DNA from: Bacteroidales bacterium UBA5206
Lineage (GTDB): Bacteria > Bacteroidota > Bacteroidia > Bacteroidales > Tenuifilaceae
DNA: 28,934 bases
NCBI GenBank assembly: GCA_002412705.1
Contig: DHVO01000119.1
Location: 1-28,934 of the forward strand
Direction: 5' to 3'
The number at the start of each line of letters is the position of its first letter. Within the stretch, counting starts at the first letter, position 1. This document shows, piece after piece, positions 1-8,955 of this stretch. A program made the position numbers and the translations under genes. The notes beneath the pieces are model-generated. The model saw only the letters and a program-made list of their open reading frames with translations. It had not been told where the DNA came from and ran no database searches.

Positions 1-410
1 ACCGATTTTGGCTTAACGCTCTCCAGCTTCTTATCGGGGTAAACCATTGTAGTTGCAAAAATTAGCCCGGCAATGGTCTCTCCGGCAGCCAGAGCGTGCT
101 GGAAGCGAGTTGTACGCGGCTCATTTGTAGCCATCTCGTTGTGCATCCTAATGGCATCAATGGCCTCGGCAGGCAGCTCCTCGCTGGCAAGCATCTCCGC
201 AGCTAAAAGGGCGTGACGGTGCGGCTCGGCAGCGGTAATCTCCACATCAATATCGTGAAGTAAACCAGCTATACCCCAAACGTTCTCATCCTCGCCAAAG
301 TGGCGAGCAAGGGCGCGTAGTATGGCCTCCGATGCAACGCAGTGAGCAATCATACGTGGGTTTGTAACATGCTTAGCTAGTAGATCCAAATAGTGCTGAC
401 GGGTTTTCAT
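1..410 (-). CDS. HD-domain hydrolase, COG2316-like (3' end cut by window)
   Basis: The first 136 codons of a small HD-superfamily protein are visible, starting at the ATG at 410; the stop lies beyond the window. The start MKTRQHYLDLLAKHV leads into an early histidine (MIAHC), then the metal-binding pair in GLLHDIDVE, then HRHALLAAEML. This is the usual layout of a single-domain HD phosphohydrolase of the COG2316 type. Such proteins hydrolyse phosphate esters or nucleotides in the cytoplasm, but the substrate of this subgroup is not known to me. The next gene on the strand, the antiporter, ends 56 bp upstream, so co-transcription is possible. I see no good promoter in the gap. The family call is fairly sure; the function is not. 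Confidence 0.8.
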   Translation of the reverse strand, partial: MKTRQHYLDLLAKHVTNPRMIAHCVASEAILRALARHFGEDENVWGIAGLLHDIDVEITAAEPHRHALLAAEMLASEELPAEAIDAIRMHNEMATNEPRTTRFQHALAAGETIAGLIFATTMVYPDKKLESVKPKS

Positions 411-466
411 AAAAGCTTAATATTGAGAATTTGCAGATGCGCCAATAATATTCGGCACCTCATCAC

Positions 467-1780
467 TTACTTTTCCTCTGGTTTACTTGCTGCACTGGTA
501 TCGTCGGCTTCATTTTTGGCAGACTTACCTCTAGACACAACCTTTACTACAATATTCTTACGCAGCAAAAAACCATAAATACTAGATGCCACACTCGATT
601 TCTCCAGCACTGGCACAAGCACACTCGTAAATACTATGCTGAAAAGAATTACGGCATAGGTGATATCGCGAATTAGCTCGCCCCCCTCAATGCCCTGTTG
701 GTATGGTAAACTGGCCAAAACCGCTGCCGCAAGTCCTTTGGGTACCATCACCGACATCATGGTTAAATCCATAGTTGATGCCCTGTTCTTAATGGAGAAC
801 TTAACAACGGGTATGCGGAGCAAGTAAACAATTATGGTAACAAACAGACCAAGTATTAGCGCCCAGTAATTATCAAACTGAATGGAAAGCCCAATGTAGA
901 TAAAGAAGAAGGTTTTAAGTAGGAATACTATCTCCGAAAAAAAGATTTTTTCTGTTTGATTTAACCCAATTGGTCCAGAGGTGATGTACTTTTTAAGGAA
1001 GTTAAAGTTAAAAACCTCAATGTTCGATAGGGTTATACCAAAGGCCAATGCCGATATTGCGCCGCTGTAGCCCAGTGCCTCCGAAATACCAAAGAGCACA
1101 AAGACAAAGGCTGGGGTAGTAAAAATGGAGTTCTGAATGGTACGAATCCTATTCAAGAGTATGGACCAAGAGATGCCTCCCACAACACCAACTACTGCTG
1201 CAAGGGCAAACGACGAAATTATTTTGCCAATAACCAACCCTACCTTTACCTCGCCAACACGCAATGCCTCCATAAGCGCCAATGCGAATACAATGCAAAG
1301 CACATCGCTAACAGCCGATTCAAGCACTAGAATGGTTTTGGAATCCTCCTTCATGGTAAGGTGCTTCACCAACGGAATAACCACCGCCGACGATGTTCCC
1401 CCCAGTATGGCGCCCAACAAAAAGCCTGCAACAGGACTTAACCCAAACAGAAGCCACGCAATGATGCCAACCACCAACATAGTGGCAAAAAAGTTAATGA
1501 TAGTTAGTGCCGATGTGCCCCGAAGCGCATCGCGAAGGGCATCGAGTTTTAGCTCCAATCCGCCCTCAAAGAGGATAATAACAAGAGTAATGGTAGTAAA
1601 CATTGGACCAGCAATACCAAAATCCTCAGGGCTTATAAACCTAAAAATTGGTCCCATTAGCAAACCAACCATCATAAGGAGCAGCACATCAGGAATTCGT
1701 TTGCGCTCGAATATACCGGCAAAAAGGTGGGAGATAAAAACTATTAACCCCACAAAAACAATGGTTGACGCACCATTCAT
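467..1780 (-). CDS. Cation/proton antiporter, CPA1-like (NhaP/Kef-type membrane domain)
   Basis: A 437-residue, very hydrophobic protein with about 12 membrane segments and a short polar cytoplasmic tail (ends DDTSAASKPEEK). It carries the monovalent cation:proton antiporter signatures: FEGGLELKLDALR at about 71-83, then ILGGTSSAVVIPL, then LESAVSDVLCIV in the ion-binding helix near residues 152-163. CPA1 exchangers usually have Asn-Asp here and CPA2 exchangers Asp-Asp; this one has Ser158-Asp159. Such proteins exchange Na+ or K+ for H+ across the inner membrane in pH and salt control. No TrkA-N or CBS regulatory domain follows. The gene lies 51 bp after the nuclease gene on the same strand and is probably the last gene of that operon. 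Family is sure; ion choice is not. Confidence 0.88.
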   Translation of the reverse strand: MNGASTIVFVGLIVFISHLFAGIFERKRIPDVLLLMMVGLLMGPIFRFISPEDFGIAGPMFTTITLVIILFEGGLELKLDALRDALRGTSALTIINFFATMLVVGIIAWLLFGLSPVAGFLLGAILGGTSSAVVIPLVKHLTMKEDSKTILVLESAVSDVLCIVFALALMEALRVGEVKVGLVIGKIISSFALAAVVGVVGGISWSILLNRIRTIQNSIFTTPAFVFVLFGISEALGYSGAISALAFGITLSNIEVFNFNFLKKYITSGPIGLNQTEKIFFSEIVFLLKTFFFIYIGLSIQFDNYWALILGLFVTIIVYLLRIPVVKFSIKNRASTMDLTMMSVMVPKGLAAAVLASLPYQQGIEGGELIRDITYAVILFSIVFTSVLVPVLEKSSVASSIYGFLLRKNIVVKVVSRGKSAKNEADDTSAASKPEEK

Positions 1781-1831
1781 ATTAATTAGCGTTAGAAGGT
1801 TGAATCTGTGTGTAAAGCTACAAAAAAATGG

Positions 1832-2887
1832 CTACCTATTGGATGCCCCCATTACTAAATCCACATAAACGGGCAAGTGATCGCTAAAACCACCATTGTA
1901 TTTAAAGCCCACGTAGGTTCTAAAAGGCTTGCTGCCAACGTAGGCCTCATCGGGTTCTAGAAGAAAAGGTGCGGAAAAAATACGCTGTCCAGGCGCTAAA
2001 ACGCGAAGCCCATGGCTAGTTCCATACAGGCTCTGAGTTACCACCATTTGGTCTATTAGCGACCATGTTCCCTGAAACTTATGAGAGCCCAAACCCGCTT
2101 GGGATACAGGAATGGATAGGTTAACCAACCCCGATGGGCACTGCTCGCTGGCAGGGTCGCATGCACCCAAGCCCTCTACCAATGGGGTACTTAGCGGCTC
2201 ATCGTTAAAATCGCCCATGAGCAGCATCTTTGCGTTGGGGTAGAACACCCTAATGGAATCTACCTTATGGCGCAAGGTTGCCGCAGCAGCCATACGTCCT
2301 GGCTCCGATTCCAGTTCGCCCCCATACTTCGATGGCCAGTGATTCACAAAAACGTGAAGCGTATCGGTACCATCAACAATGCCGCTCACATAAAGTATTT
2401 CGCGAGTTTTGCGGTCGTTACCCTCGGGGAACTCAACCCTAAACCAGTGCTTTTCCAAAAGGGGAAACAGGTCGGGACGATATATCAGTGCAACATCAAT
2501 ACCACGTGCATCGGGCGACTCGCGGTGCACCAGCTCGTAACCAAACCTGGCCAGAGGAGTCTCCTTAATTAGCCGGTTAACCACAAAGCGGTTCTCAATC
2601 TCGCAAAAACCAACAATCATAGGTAAATCCCACTCGCCAACAGCCGTAATGGTTTTATAGGTTTTGTTGATTTTGTCCTCCATCCTATTCCACGTCCAGT
2701 ACCTTGTACCCCTTGACGTAAACTCATCGTCCAGCTTAAGGGAATCATCAAACGGGTCGAAAAGGTTCTCCACGTTGTAGAACATAACCCTGTAACGCTC
2801 CGTTTGACTCTGTGCAAACGCCTTTACTGCCGCTAGCGCAAGTGCAATAAGCAACAGAATAGGAAGAAAGGAGAACTTTACTTTCAT
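1832..2887 (-). CDS. Secreted endonuclease/exonuclease/phosphatase family protein
   Basis: A 351-residue protein with a clear signal peptide (MKVKFSFLPILLLIALALAA, then an Ala-rich end) that should carry it to the periplasm or outside. Core motifs of the EEP superfamily appear in order: YNVENLFD (Asn38 and Glu40), GFCEIEN with the metal-binding Glu, DVALIYRP, FVNHWPSKYGG with a catalytic His, LLMGDFNDEP with the Asp/Asn pair, and SDHLPVYVDL with the general-base Asp/His near the C-terminus. All catalytic residues are present, so it should be an active metal-dependent phosphodiesterase or nuclease; the substrate cannot be read. It follows the beta-helix lipoprotein by 25 bp and precedes the antiporter by 51 bp, so it is probably the middle gene of an operon. 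Confidence 0.87.
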   Translation of the reverse strand: MKVKFSFLPILLLIALALAAVKAFAQSQTERYRVMFYNVENLFDPFDDSLKLDDEFTSRGTRYWTWNRMEDKINKTYKTITAVGEWDLPMIVGFCEIENRFVVNRLIKETPLARFGYELVHRESPDARGIDVALIYRPDLFPLLEKHWFRVEFPEGNDRKTREILYVSGIVDGTDTLHVFVNHWPSKYGGELESEPGRMAAAATLRHKVDSIRVFYPNAKMLLMGDFNDEPLSTPLVEGLGACDPASEQCPSGLVNLSIPVSQAGLGSHKFQGTWSLIDQMVVTQSLYGTSHGLRVLAPGQRIFSAPFLLEPDEAYVGSKPFRTYVGFKYNGGFSDHLPVYVDLVMGASNR

Positions 2888-2912
2888 GGTGATATTCGTT
2901 TTATACCATTCA

Positions 2913-4364
2913 CTACTTTCGGCTTCCGCTTGCAGGTTTCTCTATCCGTTCGTAAGCGCCCAAATCGGGTGCAGTATCTGCTGTGCGGCTATTATTATCC
3001 AGATCGAAAGGATAGGCCAAGCCCACGCCAATCAAGCCAAAATCCTTAGCCGGACTAAGGGTATCGAGCCTAAAATTAAGCTCAGAAGGACTAATAAACT
3101 TAGGATCCTTATTAGTAACATTTAGAAATTTGGGTGCAGATAAAAAGGAATCGGGCACTTTAACAATGCAATTCTCAAAGCTATACTCCATCAATGCATC
3201 CACGGGAGAGCCATTAAACTTGTAATCGAGTGTAAGTTCCTCGTTTCGGGTTCCATAAATAATGCAATTCTTAAATGTGGCCTCAGTTAAGTCCCGAGGG
3301 TCAACAAGCCACTGGTCGGCATCTGGGTTAAGCTTATACTGATAATAGTTGTTTAGCAGCACCGCTGGCCCGTTGCGGTACTTAAACTGCGACCAGTAAT
3401 TGGCAATGGTTGTTTGGTAAAACTTATAGTTCCCACCAAGGGTTAACGCAAGGCTTACCTGTGCTGCGTTTCCAATAAGGGAGTTGGATACCTCAATCCT
3501 TGCCCCTCTACCCCAAAGACCAATATAGCTCATGTTCTCTATCTTGGTGCTACTCATAACCAAGGTGGGATTGCTATTGTAAACGGTATCTACCATTAGG
3601 CCAATTATGGCGTTTCGAATCTCTGCCCAATCAATCCTATTGTCAACGCTACCCGCAGCAAGGTGAATCCCTCCCCACTGGCCTGCCTTGTTCTGGTAGT
3701 AATCTTCTAGCCTATCGCCCTGAAAGATAACGGGATTACCCGCAGCACCGTGCACCTTTAATGAGCCAGAAACAACCAGCTGCGCCGTATTGTGAAAGTA
3801 CAGTGCTGCTCCCTCCTCCACTTGCAGTTCAATTCCATTAGGCACCCAAAGGTAATCGTAAATAAGGTATGGCTTATCGGCAGTAAAAACGGTGTTTTGC
3901 TTAAGTGTATCGGCTGCAAACAAATGAACATCCTGCCCCCATGCAATCAAATTAACATCTTGCACATTACCGTTTGTTCTAAAAACAATGGAATCGGCAA
4001 TAAGCAGCGGGGCGTTCTGGTTAGTAGGATCAACTGTTACCTCAACAAAAACGTAAAGGCTATCGCCGTTTCGCAGCGGTACGTTACTTAAGCTGGGTGC
4101 AGCAACGCCGTCTATGTTAAGTCGGTAGTAGGAACTGCTCCCTCCAGCCAGCTCTATGGACGATATGTTAACATCGTGTTTGCTCCTATTGTAAACCTTA
4201 ACGTGGCGGGTTGACGAACCTATTTTGGTGAACACCGTATCGAACATAACCGTATCGGCAGAAAAGCTGAGCTTGAGCGATGGGCTCGACGAAAAATTAT
4301 CGCGCTCGCAGCCAAACGATGCAAGTAGGAAAACCACCAATATACCAAACCAAATATTTCTCAT
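2913..4364 (-). CDS. Lipoprotein, probable right-handed beta-helix protein
   Basis: A 483-residue protein beginning with a signal peptide and lipobox (VFLLASFGC, Cys19), so it should be a lipoprotein. Residues of about 30-140 look like a beta-sandwich that Bacteroidota lipoproteins often carry (DTVMFDTVFTKIGSSTRHVKVYNRS). From about 150 on there is a run of short beta segments with Asn and Gly turns (GAALYFHNTAQLVVSGSLKV, IENMSYIGLWGRGARIEVSN), typical of a parallel beta-helix. The C-terminal DTAPDLGAYE resembles the D-x-GAYE ending of many right-handed beta-helix proteins. No enzyme site is obvious; a role in binding or cleaving surface polymer is possible but unproven. First gene of the operon, with a promoter at 4431-4461. 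Confidence 0.75.
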   Translation of the reverse strand: MRNIWFGILVVFLLASFGCERDNFSSSPSLKLSFSADTVMFDTVFTKIGSSTRHVKVYNRSKHDVNISSIELAGGSSSYYRLNIDGVAAPSLSNVPLRNGDSLYVFVEVTVDPTNQNAPLLIADSIVFRTNGNVQDVNLIAWGQDVHLFAADTLKQNTVFTADKPYLIYDYLWVPNGIELQVEEGAALYFHNTAQLVVSGSLKVHGAAGNPVIFQGDRLEDYYQNKAGQWGGIHLAAGSVDNRIDWAEIRNAIIGLMVDTVYNSNPTLVMSSTKIENMSYIGLWGRGARIEVSNSLIGNAAQVSLALTLGGNYKFYQTTIANYWSQFKYRNGPAVLLNNYYQYKLNPDADQWLVDPRDLTEATFKNCIIYGTRNEELTLDYKFNGSPVDALMEYSFENCIVKVPDSFLSAPKFLNVTNKDPKFISPSELNFRLDTLSPAKDFGLIGVGLAYPFDLDNNSRTADTAPDLGAYERIEKPASGSRK

Positions 4365-4430
4365 TGCAGCAGAAAAAAGGGATCAAATTGAAAACAGATA
4401 AAAGTAGAAAATATTATTGTACCACACGAG

Positions 4431-4461
4431 TAAATATACGCTCCCAAATAGCTGTTGCAAC
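4431..4461 (-). promoter_or_regulatory. Bacteroidota-type promoter for the lipoprotein-nuclease-antiporter operon
   Basis: Read on the minus strand: GTTG (4461-4458), a 19-bp spacer, then TATATTTA (4438-4431). This fits the Bacteroidota housekeeping consensus (TTTG/TTG, 19-21 bp, TAnnTTTG) with a mismatch in the last base of the -7 box. Transcription would start near 4424, about 60 nt before the lipoprotein ATG at 4364. Confidence 0.55.
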
Positions 4462-4467
4462 CACACA

Positions 4468-4498
4468 TTTGCTCAGCTGGAATAAAAATGTAAATTTA
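4468..4498 (+). promoter_or_regulatory. Bacteroidota-type promoter for the amidohydrolase operon
   Basis: TTTG (4468-4471), a 19-bp spacer and TAAATTTA (4491-4498) match the Bacteroidota consensus except for the last base of the -7 box. Transcription would start near 4505, about 19 nt before the ATG at 4524. It lies beside the opposite-facing promoter at 4431-4461, so the two divergent operons have adjacent control regions. Confidence 0.55.
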
Positions 4499-4523
4499 CG
4501 GCTTGTTCCTAAACTAGCATAAG

Positions 4524-6173
4524 ATGAAAGCTATCAGCAAAATATCAGGCATAACAATACTTTCAACCGGATTAGCGCTATTCACCATGTGTACAAAAAA
4601 TCAAAAAGTAGATACGCTTGTTGTAAATGCCAACATATACACCGTTGACTCTACGTTTAGCAAGCACCAGGCCATGGCCATTGCCAATGGGAAAGTTGTT
4701 GAACTAGGCACCACAGAAGATATACAAGCCAAATACTCTGCCCCAAAAGTAATAAACGCACAAGGAAAAAGCATTTACCCAGGGTTACACGATCCCCACT
4801 CTCACTTTTTAGGATACGGCTTAACGCTTCGCAATGCCAATCTATCGGGAGCAGGAAGCTGGAGCGAGGTTGTTACCCGCTTGGTTGAGCACCATGCCAA
4901 GTTCACGTCCACCTGGGTTGAAGGACGTGGCTGGAACCAAAACGAGTGGGATATTAAAGAGTTTCCTACCAAGGATTTGCTAGACAAGGCATTCCCCAAC
5001 AACCCAGTCCTACTTATTCGTATTGATGGACATGCTGCCATTGCCAACTCCAAAGCGCTTGAAATTGCTGGCGTAAATGAGAGTAGCGCAGTTGATGGAG
5101 GCAGCCTAATAAAGCAAAACGGCAAGCTAACGGGTGTGCTAATAGATAACGCCATTGAGCTGGTTAGAAAAGTAGTGCCTGCCCCTAGTACTCAGGAAAA
5201 GCAAAACGCCCTGTTCCAAGCACAGGCCAACTGCTTTCAGGTGGGGCTAACCTCTGTTTCCGATGCAGGAACCGATTTGGCCGATGTGCTTCTCTTTGAC
5301 TCGCTGCAAAAATCGGGGGAGCTAACCATGCGTATCTACACCATGCTTAACCCAACCGAGGAAAACATTAAACACTTTGTGGAGAAAGGGGTTTACCAAA
5401 CCCCAAAGCTCACAGTTAGCTCCGTTAAGCTATTTGCCGATGGCGCACTTGGATCTCGCGGAGCATTACTTATTGAGCCCTACTCCGATGATGTTAATAA
5501 CCATGGCCTACAGCTAGAACCAACGGCAAAGTACATGGAGATTGCACGGATTGCCCACACCAACGGATACCAAGTAAATACCCATTGCATTGGCGATGCA
5601 GCCGTTAGATTTTGCCTTGATGTGTACGCCAACTACCTTGAACCAAACAACGATAGACGCTGGAGAATTGAGCACGCTCAAATAGTACATCCCAATGATC
5701 TAAAGCGATTTGGCGAGCTAAAGGTTGTTCCCTCTATTCAGTCAACCCATGCCACATCGGATATGTACTGGGCCGACGAGAGGTTGGGCAAACGCATATC
5801 CTACGCATACACCTATCAGCAGCTACTGCAGCAAAACGGATGGTTCCCCAACGGTAGCGACTTCCCTATTGAGAGCATAAACCCAATGTTTGGTTTTTAC
5901 GCCGCTGTTGCCCGTAAGGATCAAAAGGGATACCCCGAAGGTGGATTCCAACCAGAGAATGCGCTAACCAGAGAGCAAGCACTAAGAGCCATGACCATTT
6001 GGGCTGCCAAAGCAAATTTTGAGGATTCGTTTAAAGGAAGCCTTGAAAAAGGAAAAGTGGCAGACTTTGTGATACTAGATCGCGATATTTTAGCAGCACC
6101 CGAGTCCACTCTTTTTGAAACAGAGGTTTTAGCCACCTACATTGACGGTAAGGCTGTTTACCTAAAACAATAA
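4524..6173 (+). CDS. Exported amidohydrolase family protein (YtcJ-like)
   Basis: A 549-residue protein of the metal-dependent amidohydrolase superfamily, closest in layout to the YtcJ/amidohydrolase-3 group. It has the N-terminal beta-sandwich start (VDTLVVNANIYTVDSTFSKH), the metal-binding HxH (GLHDPHSHFLG, His92 and His94), a second histidine region (NTHCIGDAA) and RIEHAQIVHP, then GSDFPIE with the late catalytic Asp. The C-terminal KGSLEKGKVADFVILDRD rebuilds the sandwich and is standard for the family. The N-terminus looks like a signal peptide ending in TMC at Cys23, but Met before the Cys is a poor lipobox, so lipoprotein status is uncertain. These enzymes hydrolyse amide or related bonds; the substrate is unknown. 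It is followed 6 bp later by the GNAT gene. Confidence 0.87.
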   Translation: MKAISKISGITILSTGLALFTMCTKNQKVDTLVVNANIYTVDSTFSKHQAMAIANGKVVELGTTEDIQAKYSAPKVINAQGKSIYPGLHDPHSHFLGYGLTLRNANLSGAGSWSEVVTRLVEHHAKFTSTWVEGRGWNQNEWDIKEFPTKDLLDKAFPNNPVLLIRIDGHAAIANSKALEIAGVNESSAVDGGSLIKQNGKLTGVLIDNAIELVRKVVPAPSTQEKQNALFQAQANCFQVGLTSVSDAGTDLADVLLFDSLQKSGELTMRIYTMLNPTEENIKHFVEKGVYQTPKLTVSSVKLFADGALGSRGALLIEPYSDDVNNHGLQLEPTAKYMEIARIAHTNGYQVNTHCIGDAAVRFCLDVYANYLEPNNDRRWRIEHAQIVHPNDLKRFGELKVVPSIQSTHATSDMYWADERLGKRISYAYTYQQLLQQNGWFPNGSDFPIESINPMFGFYAAVARKDQKGYPEGGFQPENALTREQALRAMTIWAAKANFEDSFKGSLEKGKVADFVILDRDILAAPESTLFETEVLATYIDGKAVYLKQ

Positions 6174-6179
6174 CCGATT

Positions 6180-6647
6180 ATGGATATTAGCTTAGCAGAA
6201 CAGAATCAGCTACTGGAGATACTATACATCATCCGTGAATGCTCAAAACAGCTATCGAGCAAAGGCGTTAAGTACTGGAATAATAGCTATCCCGATTTCC
6301 ACGAAATATCAAACGACATTGCCCAAAAGCGCGTACTTGTGCTTAGGGTTAACCGGGTTGCCGTGGGCACTGTAACCCTAAAGCCTAGTGCCGAAAACAG
6401 TAAAACTAGCGAAATATCGAGGCTAGCCATATACCCAAAGTTCCAGCAAAAGGGATTTGCACGCAAGCTAATTGAACATGCCGAGGCTGTTGCTAAAAGT
6501 AGCGGTAGCGAGATTATTAAAGGGCACATCCCTTGCGACGATCAGGCACTTGTGCAGTTGCTAACCGACTGCGGCTACCAAAACAAAGGCAACGAAACAC
6601 CTATTATACCCGATTTTTTAAGGATTAACTTTGAGAAGAGGCTATAA
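6180..6647 (+). CDS. GNAT-family N-acetyltransferase
   Basis: A 155-residue cytoplasmic protein with the GNAT fold. The beta4 strand region reads KTSEISRLAIYPKF and is followed by the acetyl-CoA pyrophosphate loop QQKGFARKLIEHAEAVAK (Q-x-x-G-x-A pattern) and the late strand EIIKGHIPCDDQALVQLLTDCGY. It would move an acetyl group from acetyl-CoA to an amine; the acceptor cannot be named. The ATG lies 6 bp after the amidohydrolase stop, so the two are almost certainly one transcript. It ends 9 bp before the convergent response-regulator gene, with no hairpin terminator in the gap. Confidence 0.85.
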   Translation: MDISLAEQNQLLEILYIIRECSKQLSSKGVKYWNNSYPDFHEISNDIAQKRVLVLRVNRVAVGTVTLKPSAENSKTSEISRLAIYPKFQQKGFARKLIEHAEAVAKSSGSEIIKGHIPCDDQALVQLLTDCGYQNKGNETPIIPDFLRINFEKRL

Positions 6648-6656
6648 GCTCACGGT

Positions 6657-7346
6657 TTACTTCACTAAGAATAGATAGCCCTTACCCTTAAGGGTTACTA
6701 TCTCTATGGCGCTATCCTCCGAGAAGTACTCGCGTAGCTTGCGAATGTAAACATCAAGGTTACGAGAGTTAAAGAATGAGTCGTCGCCCCAAACGGTATT
6801 TAAAATATGCTTCCTATCCACCGCCTGATTCACCGTTGCGGTAAGAATACTTAGCACATCCTGCTCTCGCTGGGAGAGTTTTATGGTTTTTGTGGGCGAT
6901 TCCAACTCGTACCGCATGGGGAAATACCTGTAACACCCCAAGATTCGTTCCTGACCACTAACTCCCAATCGTTTTGATGCATTCACAATGGTAAGCTGAT
7001 TATTGATACGCACAACCAGCTCCTCTATGCTAAAGGGCTTTCTAACATAATCGGTAGCACCGGCTTCAAAACCTCGAACCAAATCGGCAGTTTCGGTTTT
7101 TGCGGTAAGAAATATAATGGGCAACAATGGGAACTGCCGCTTTATATGCTCGCACAGAGCGTAGCCATCAATGTTGGGCAGCATTATATCTAGCACACAG
7201 ATATCGGGCGAGAAGGAAGCCAAATGCGACATAACCTCGGCACCATCCATAACCAGTTCCACCTCAAACCCTTGGTTTTGCAACGACTCCTGAACCACCT
7301 TTGCCAAAAACGGCTCGTCCTCAACGTAAAGTATTCTTTTTTGCAT
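6657..7346 (-). CDS. Response regulator, OmpR/PhoB family
   Basis: A 229-residue two-component regulator. The receiver domain (about 1-118) has the acidic pair in YVEDEP, the phosphoacceptor Asp53 in VLDIMLPN, the conserved Thr in FLTAKTE and Lys103 in VRKPFS. The C-terminal winged-helix domain (about 135-229) has LSQREQDVLSILTA, then HILNTVWGDDSFFNSRNLDVYIRKLR with the recognition helix and the usual NVD/RKLR signature, then the wing TLKGKGYLF. It should bind direct repeats in DNA after phosphorylation by the kinase encoded 4 bp upstream (7351-8886). Its likely targets are the TTAACC repeats at 8956-8992. Architecture resembles RprY-type regulators of Bacteroidota. Confidence 0.93.
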   Translation of the reverse strand: MQKRILYVEDEPFLAKVVQESLQNQGFEVELVMDGAEVMSHLASFSPDICVLDIMLPNIDGYALCEHIKRQFPLLPIIFLTAKTETADLVRGFEAGATDYVRKPFSIEELVVRINNQLTIVNASKRLGVSGQERILGCYRYFPMRYELESPTKTIKLSQREQDVLSILTATVNQAVDRKHILNTVWGDDSFFNSRNLDVYIRKLREYFSEDSAIEIVTLKGKGYLFLVK

Positions 7347-7350
7347 GGTG

Positions 7351-8886
7351 CTATAGTGGGAATTTAAGGGTAAAGGTACAGCCTCCCGATGGGTTATTCT
7401 TAACCGCTATTGTTCCCTTGTGATGCGCCATTACCATTGATGCGTAGTTAAGCCCCAACCCATACCCCTTTGTGTTGTGCACGTTATTGGTGGGAACTCT
7501 AAAAAACTTATCGAAAACGCGGGGTAGGTACTCGCTGGGGATTCCAATGCCATTATCGGAAACGGAAATGGTTAGCTCGCGCTCGGTACCATCAATAGCA
7601 ACATTAATCACGGGCTTGCCCAGGTTGTACTTTAAACTATTATCTAACAAGTTTAGAAGAACACCCCTTACATGAAGCCTATCGGCATTAAGCATTGGGT
7701 TGCTTAAACTGCACGCCACACTTAACTCGGCGCCACACTGCTCGGCACGGGCGCATAGGGAATCAACAACATCATCAACAAGGTTCTTTACATTAAAGGC
7801 CTCAAGGTTTAGCATCTTATTCTTATCAACGGTAGCGCTAGACTGAAGCACCTTATGAATAAGCGTTTCAAGCCGCTCAACCTCGTGAGTTGCTATACCA
7901 AGGTACTCCTCGGTCTTGGGAATATTCCCCTTGCTCACAAATCCTCGAAGCGACTCAATAACTACCTTTATTGTTGCAACCGGCGTTTTTAGCTCGTGTG
8001 ATACATTGCTCACAAACTCAGACCGCATCTCGTTAAGTAGCAGCTGCTTTTTGTATGCCAACAGCGATACAATAAACGAGGTTCCCGTAAGTAGTAACAG
8101 CAACAGCACGAATACAATGTTGGGAAGCAGCTCAATGTAAATAGCCCTTTCAACGCCAATAACATCTACACCATACTCATTATTGAGCAACAAGCTATTG
8201 AACCTAAAATCGCCATCCATGTTAAGCGATGAGTCCCGACTAGACCAAACGGGTAAAACTCCGTAAGAAGCAACGGCATCGGCAAACCTAGTCTGAAAAA
8301 CAGCAGTATCAAGGCTGCTACGGAAGGATATTAAGTGAGTACCACTACTATCAACATTAATCTGATTAACAAAGAACTTGATGCTCTTTGCGAGAAAATC
8401 GGATACATCATTGGATGCCTCGTCCAAATTCTTTTGCAGTGTTTTAGACCCAACAATAGAATCGGAGTAGGAGAAAGTCATATCGCTATTATTCTTTCCC
8501 ACAATTTCAATGGATACACGAGATGGCAGGCTGTCTGGCCTCTTATTCAGCGTTACCTCCGATGATTTCTTTACAGTAACGGTTTTACTACTAAAAATAG
8601 AATCCAGTAAGTGCTTGTTCTTACCCTTGCTAATAACCGGATCAACCATCCTTTTAATGATGATAGAATCCATCATACTTTGCTCGGCCTCGTTAAATGA
8701 TCGCGCAATCTCCTTGTGAAGCCTAACCCTCTCCTCGGAATACCGGGCATGCAACCAGTAAAATACAAAGCCAACAAGAAGCAGGTAGCTCAGCAGCATT
8801 AGCATGCGAATCTTCAACAATCGCTTTTTGGCATCGCCAGACTTTAACATCACTTTAACGTTATTGATTTTCCTAAAAACTTGCAT
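7351..8886 (-). CDS. Sensor histidine kinase (RprX-like architecture)
   Basis: A 511-residue membrane kinase. One membrane helix lies at about 28-46 and a second at about 252-279, enclosing a sensing region of some 200 residues outside the inner membrane with no domain that I recognise. The HisKA helix has His297 in SHELKTPVATIK, and the ATPase domain has the N box (NLLDNSLKY), G1 (DNGIGIP), F box (FDKFFRV) and G2 (GYGLGL) in order. There is no HAMP domain that I can see. It phosphorylates the regulator encoded 4 bp downstream. A second in-frame Met at residue 13 could be the real start. It is divergent from the GLPGLI gene, which suggests that the pair controls that operon. Confidence 0.93.
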   Translation of the reverse strand: MQVFRKINNVKVMLKSGDAKKRLLKIRMLMLLSYLLLVGFVFYWLHARYSEERVRLHKEIARSFNEAEQSMMDSIIIKRMVDPVISKGKNKHLLDSIFSSKTVTVKKSSEVTLNKRPDSLPSRVSIEIVGKNNSDMTFSYSDSIVGSKTLQKNLDEASNDVSDFLAKSIKFFVNQINVDSSGTHLISFRSSLDTAVFQTRFADAVASYGVLPVWSSRDSSLNMDGDFRFNSLLLNNEYGVDVIGVERAIYIELLPNIVFVLLLLLLTGTSFIVSLLAYKKQLLLNEMRSEFVSNVSHELKTPVATIKVVIESLRGFVSKGNIPKTEEYLGIATHEVERLETLIHKVLQSSATVDKNKMLNLEAFNVKNLVDDVVDSLCARAEQCGAELSVACSLSNPMLNADRLHVRGVLLNLLDNSLKYNLGKPVINVAIDGTERELTISVSDNGIGIPSEYLPRVFDKFFRVPTNNVHNTKGYGLGLNYASMVMAHHKGTIAVKNNPSGGCTFTLKFPL

Positions 8887-8955
8887 AAAACCCCTTTAAC
8901 GTGGGTATTAGCACAGGGTAAAAGTACATACAAAATAGAACCAACGGCCCATTCA

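Noticed and set aside
1137..1868. 243-codon open frame on the plus strand
   Set aside because: It lies antisense to the antiporter gene; its Thr/Ser/Pro-rich peptide is what the opposite strand of a membrane-protein gene gives.
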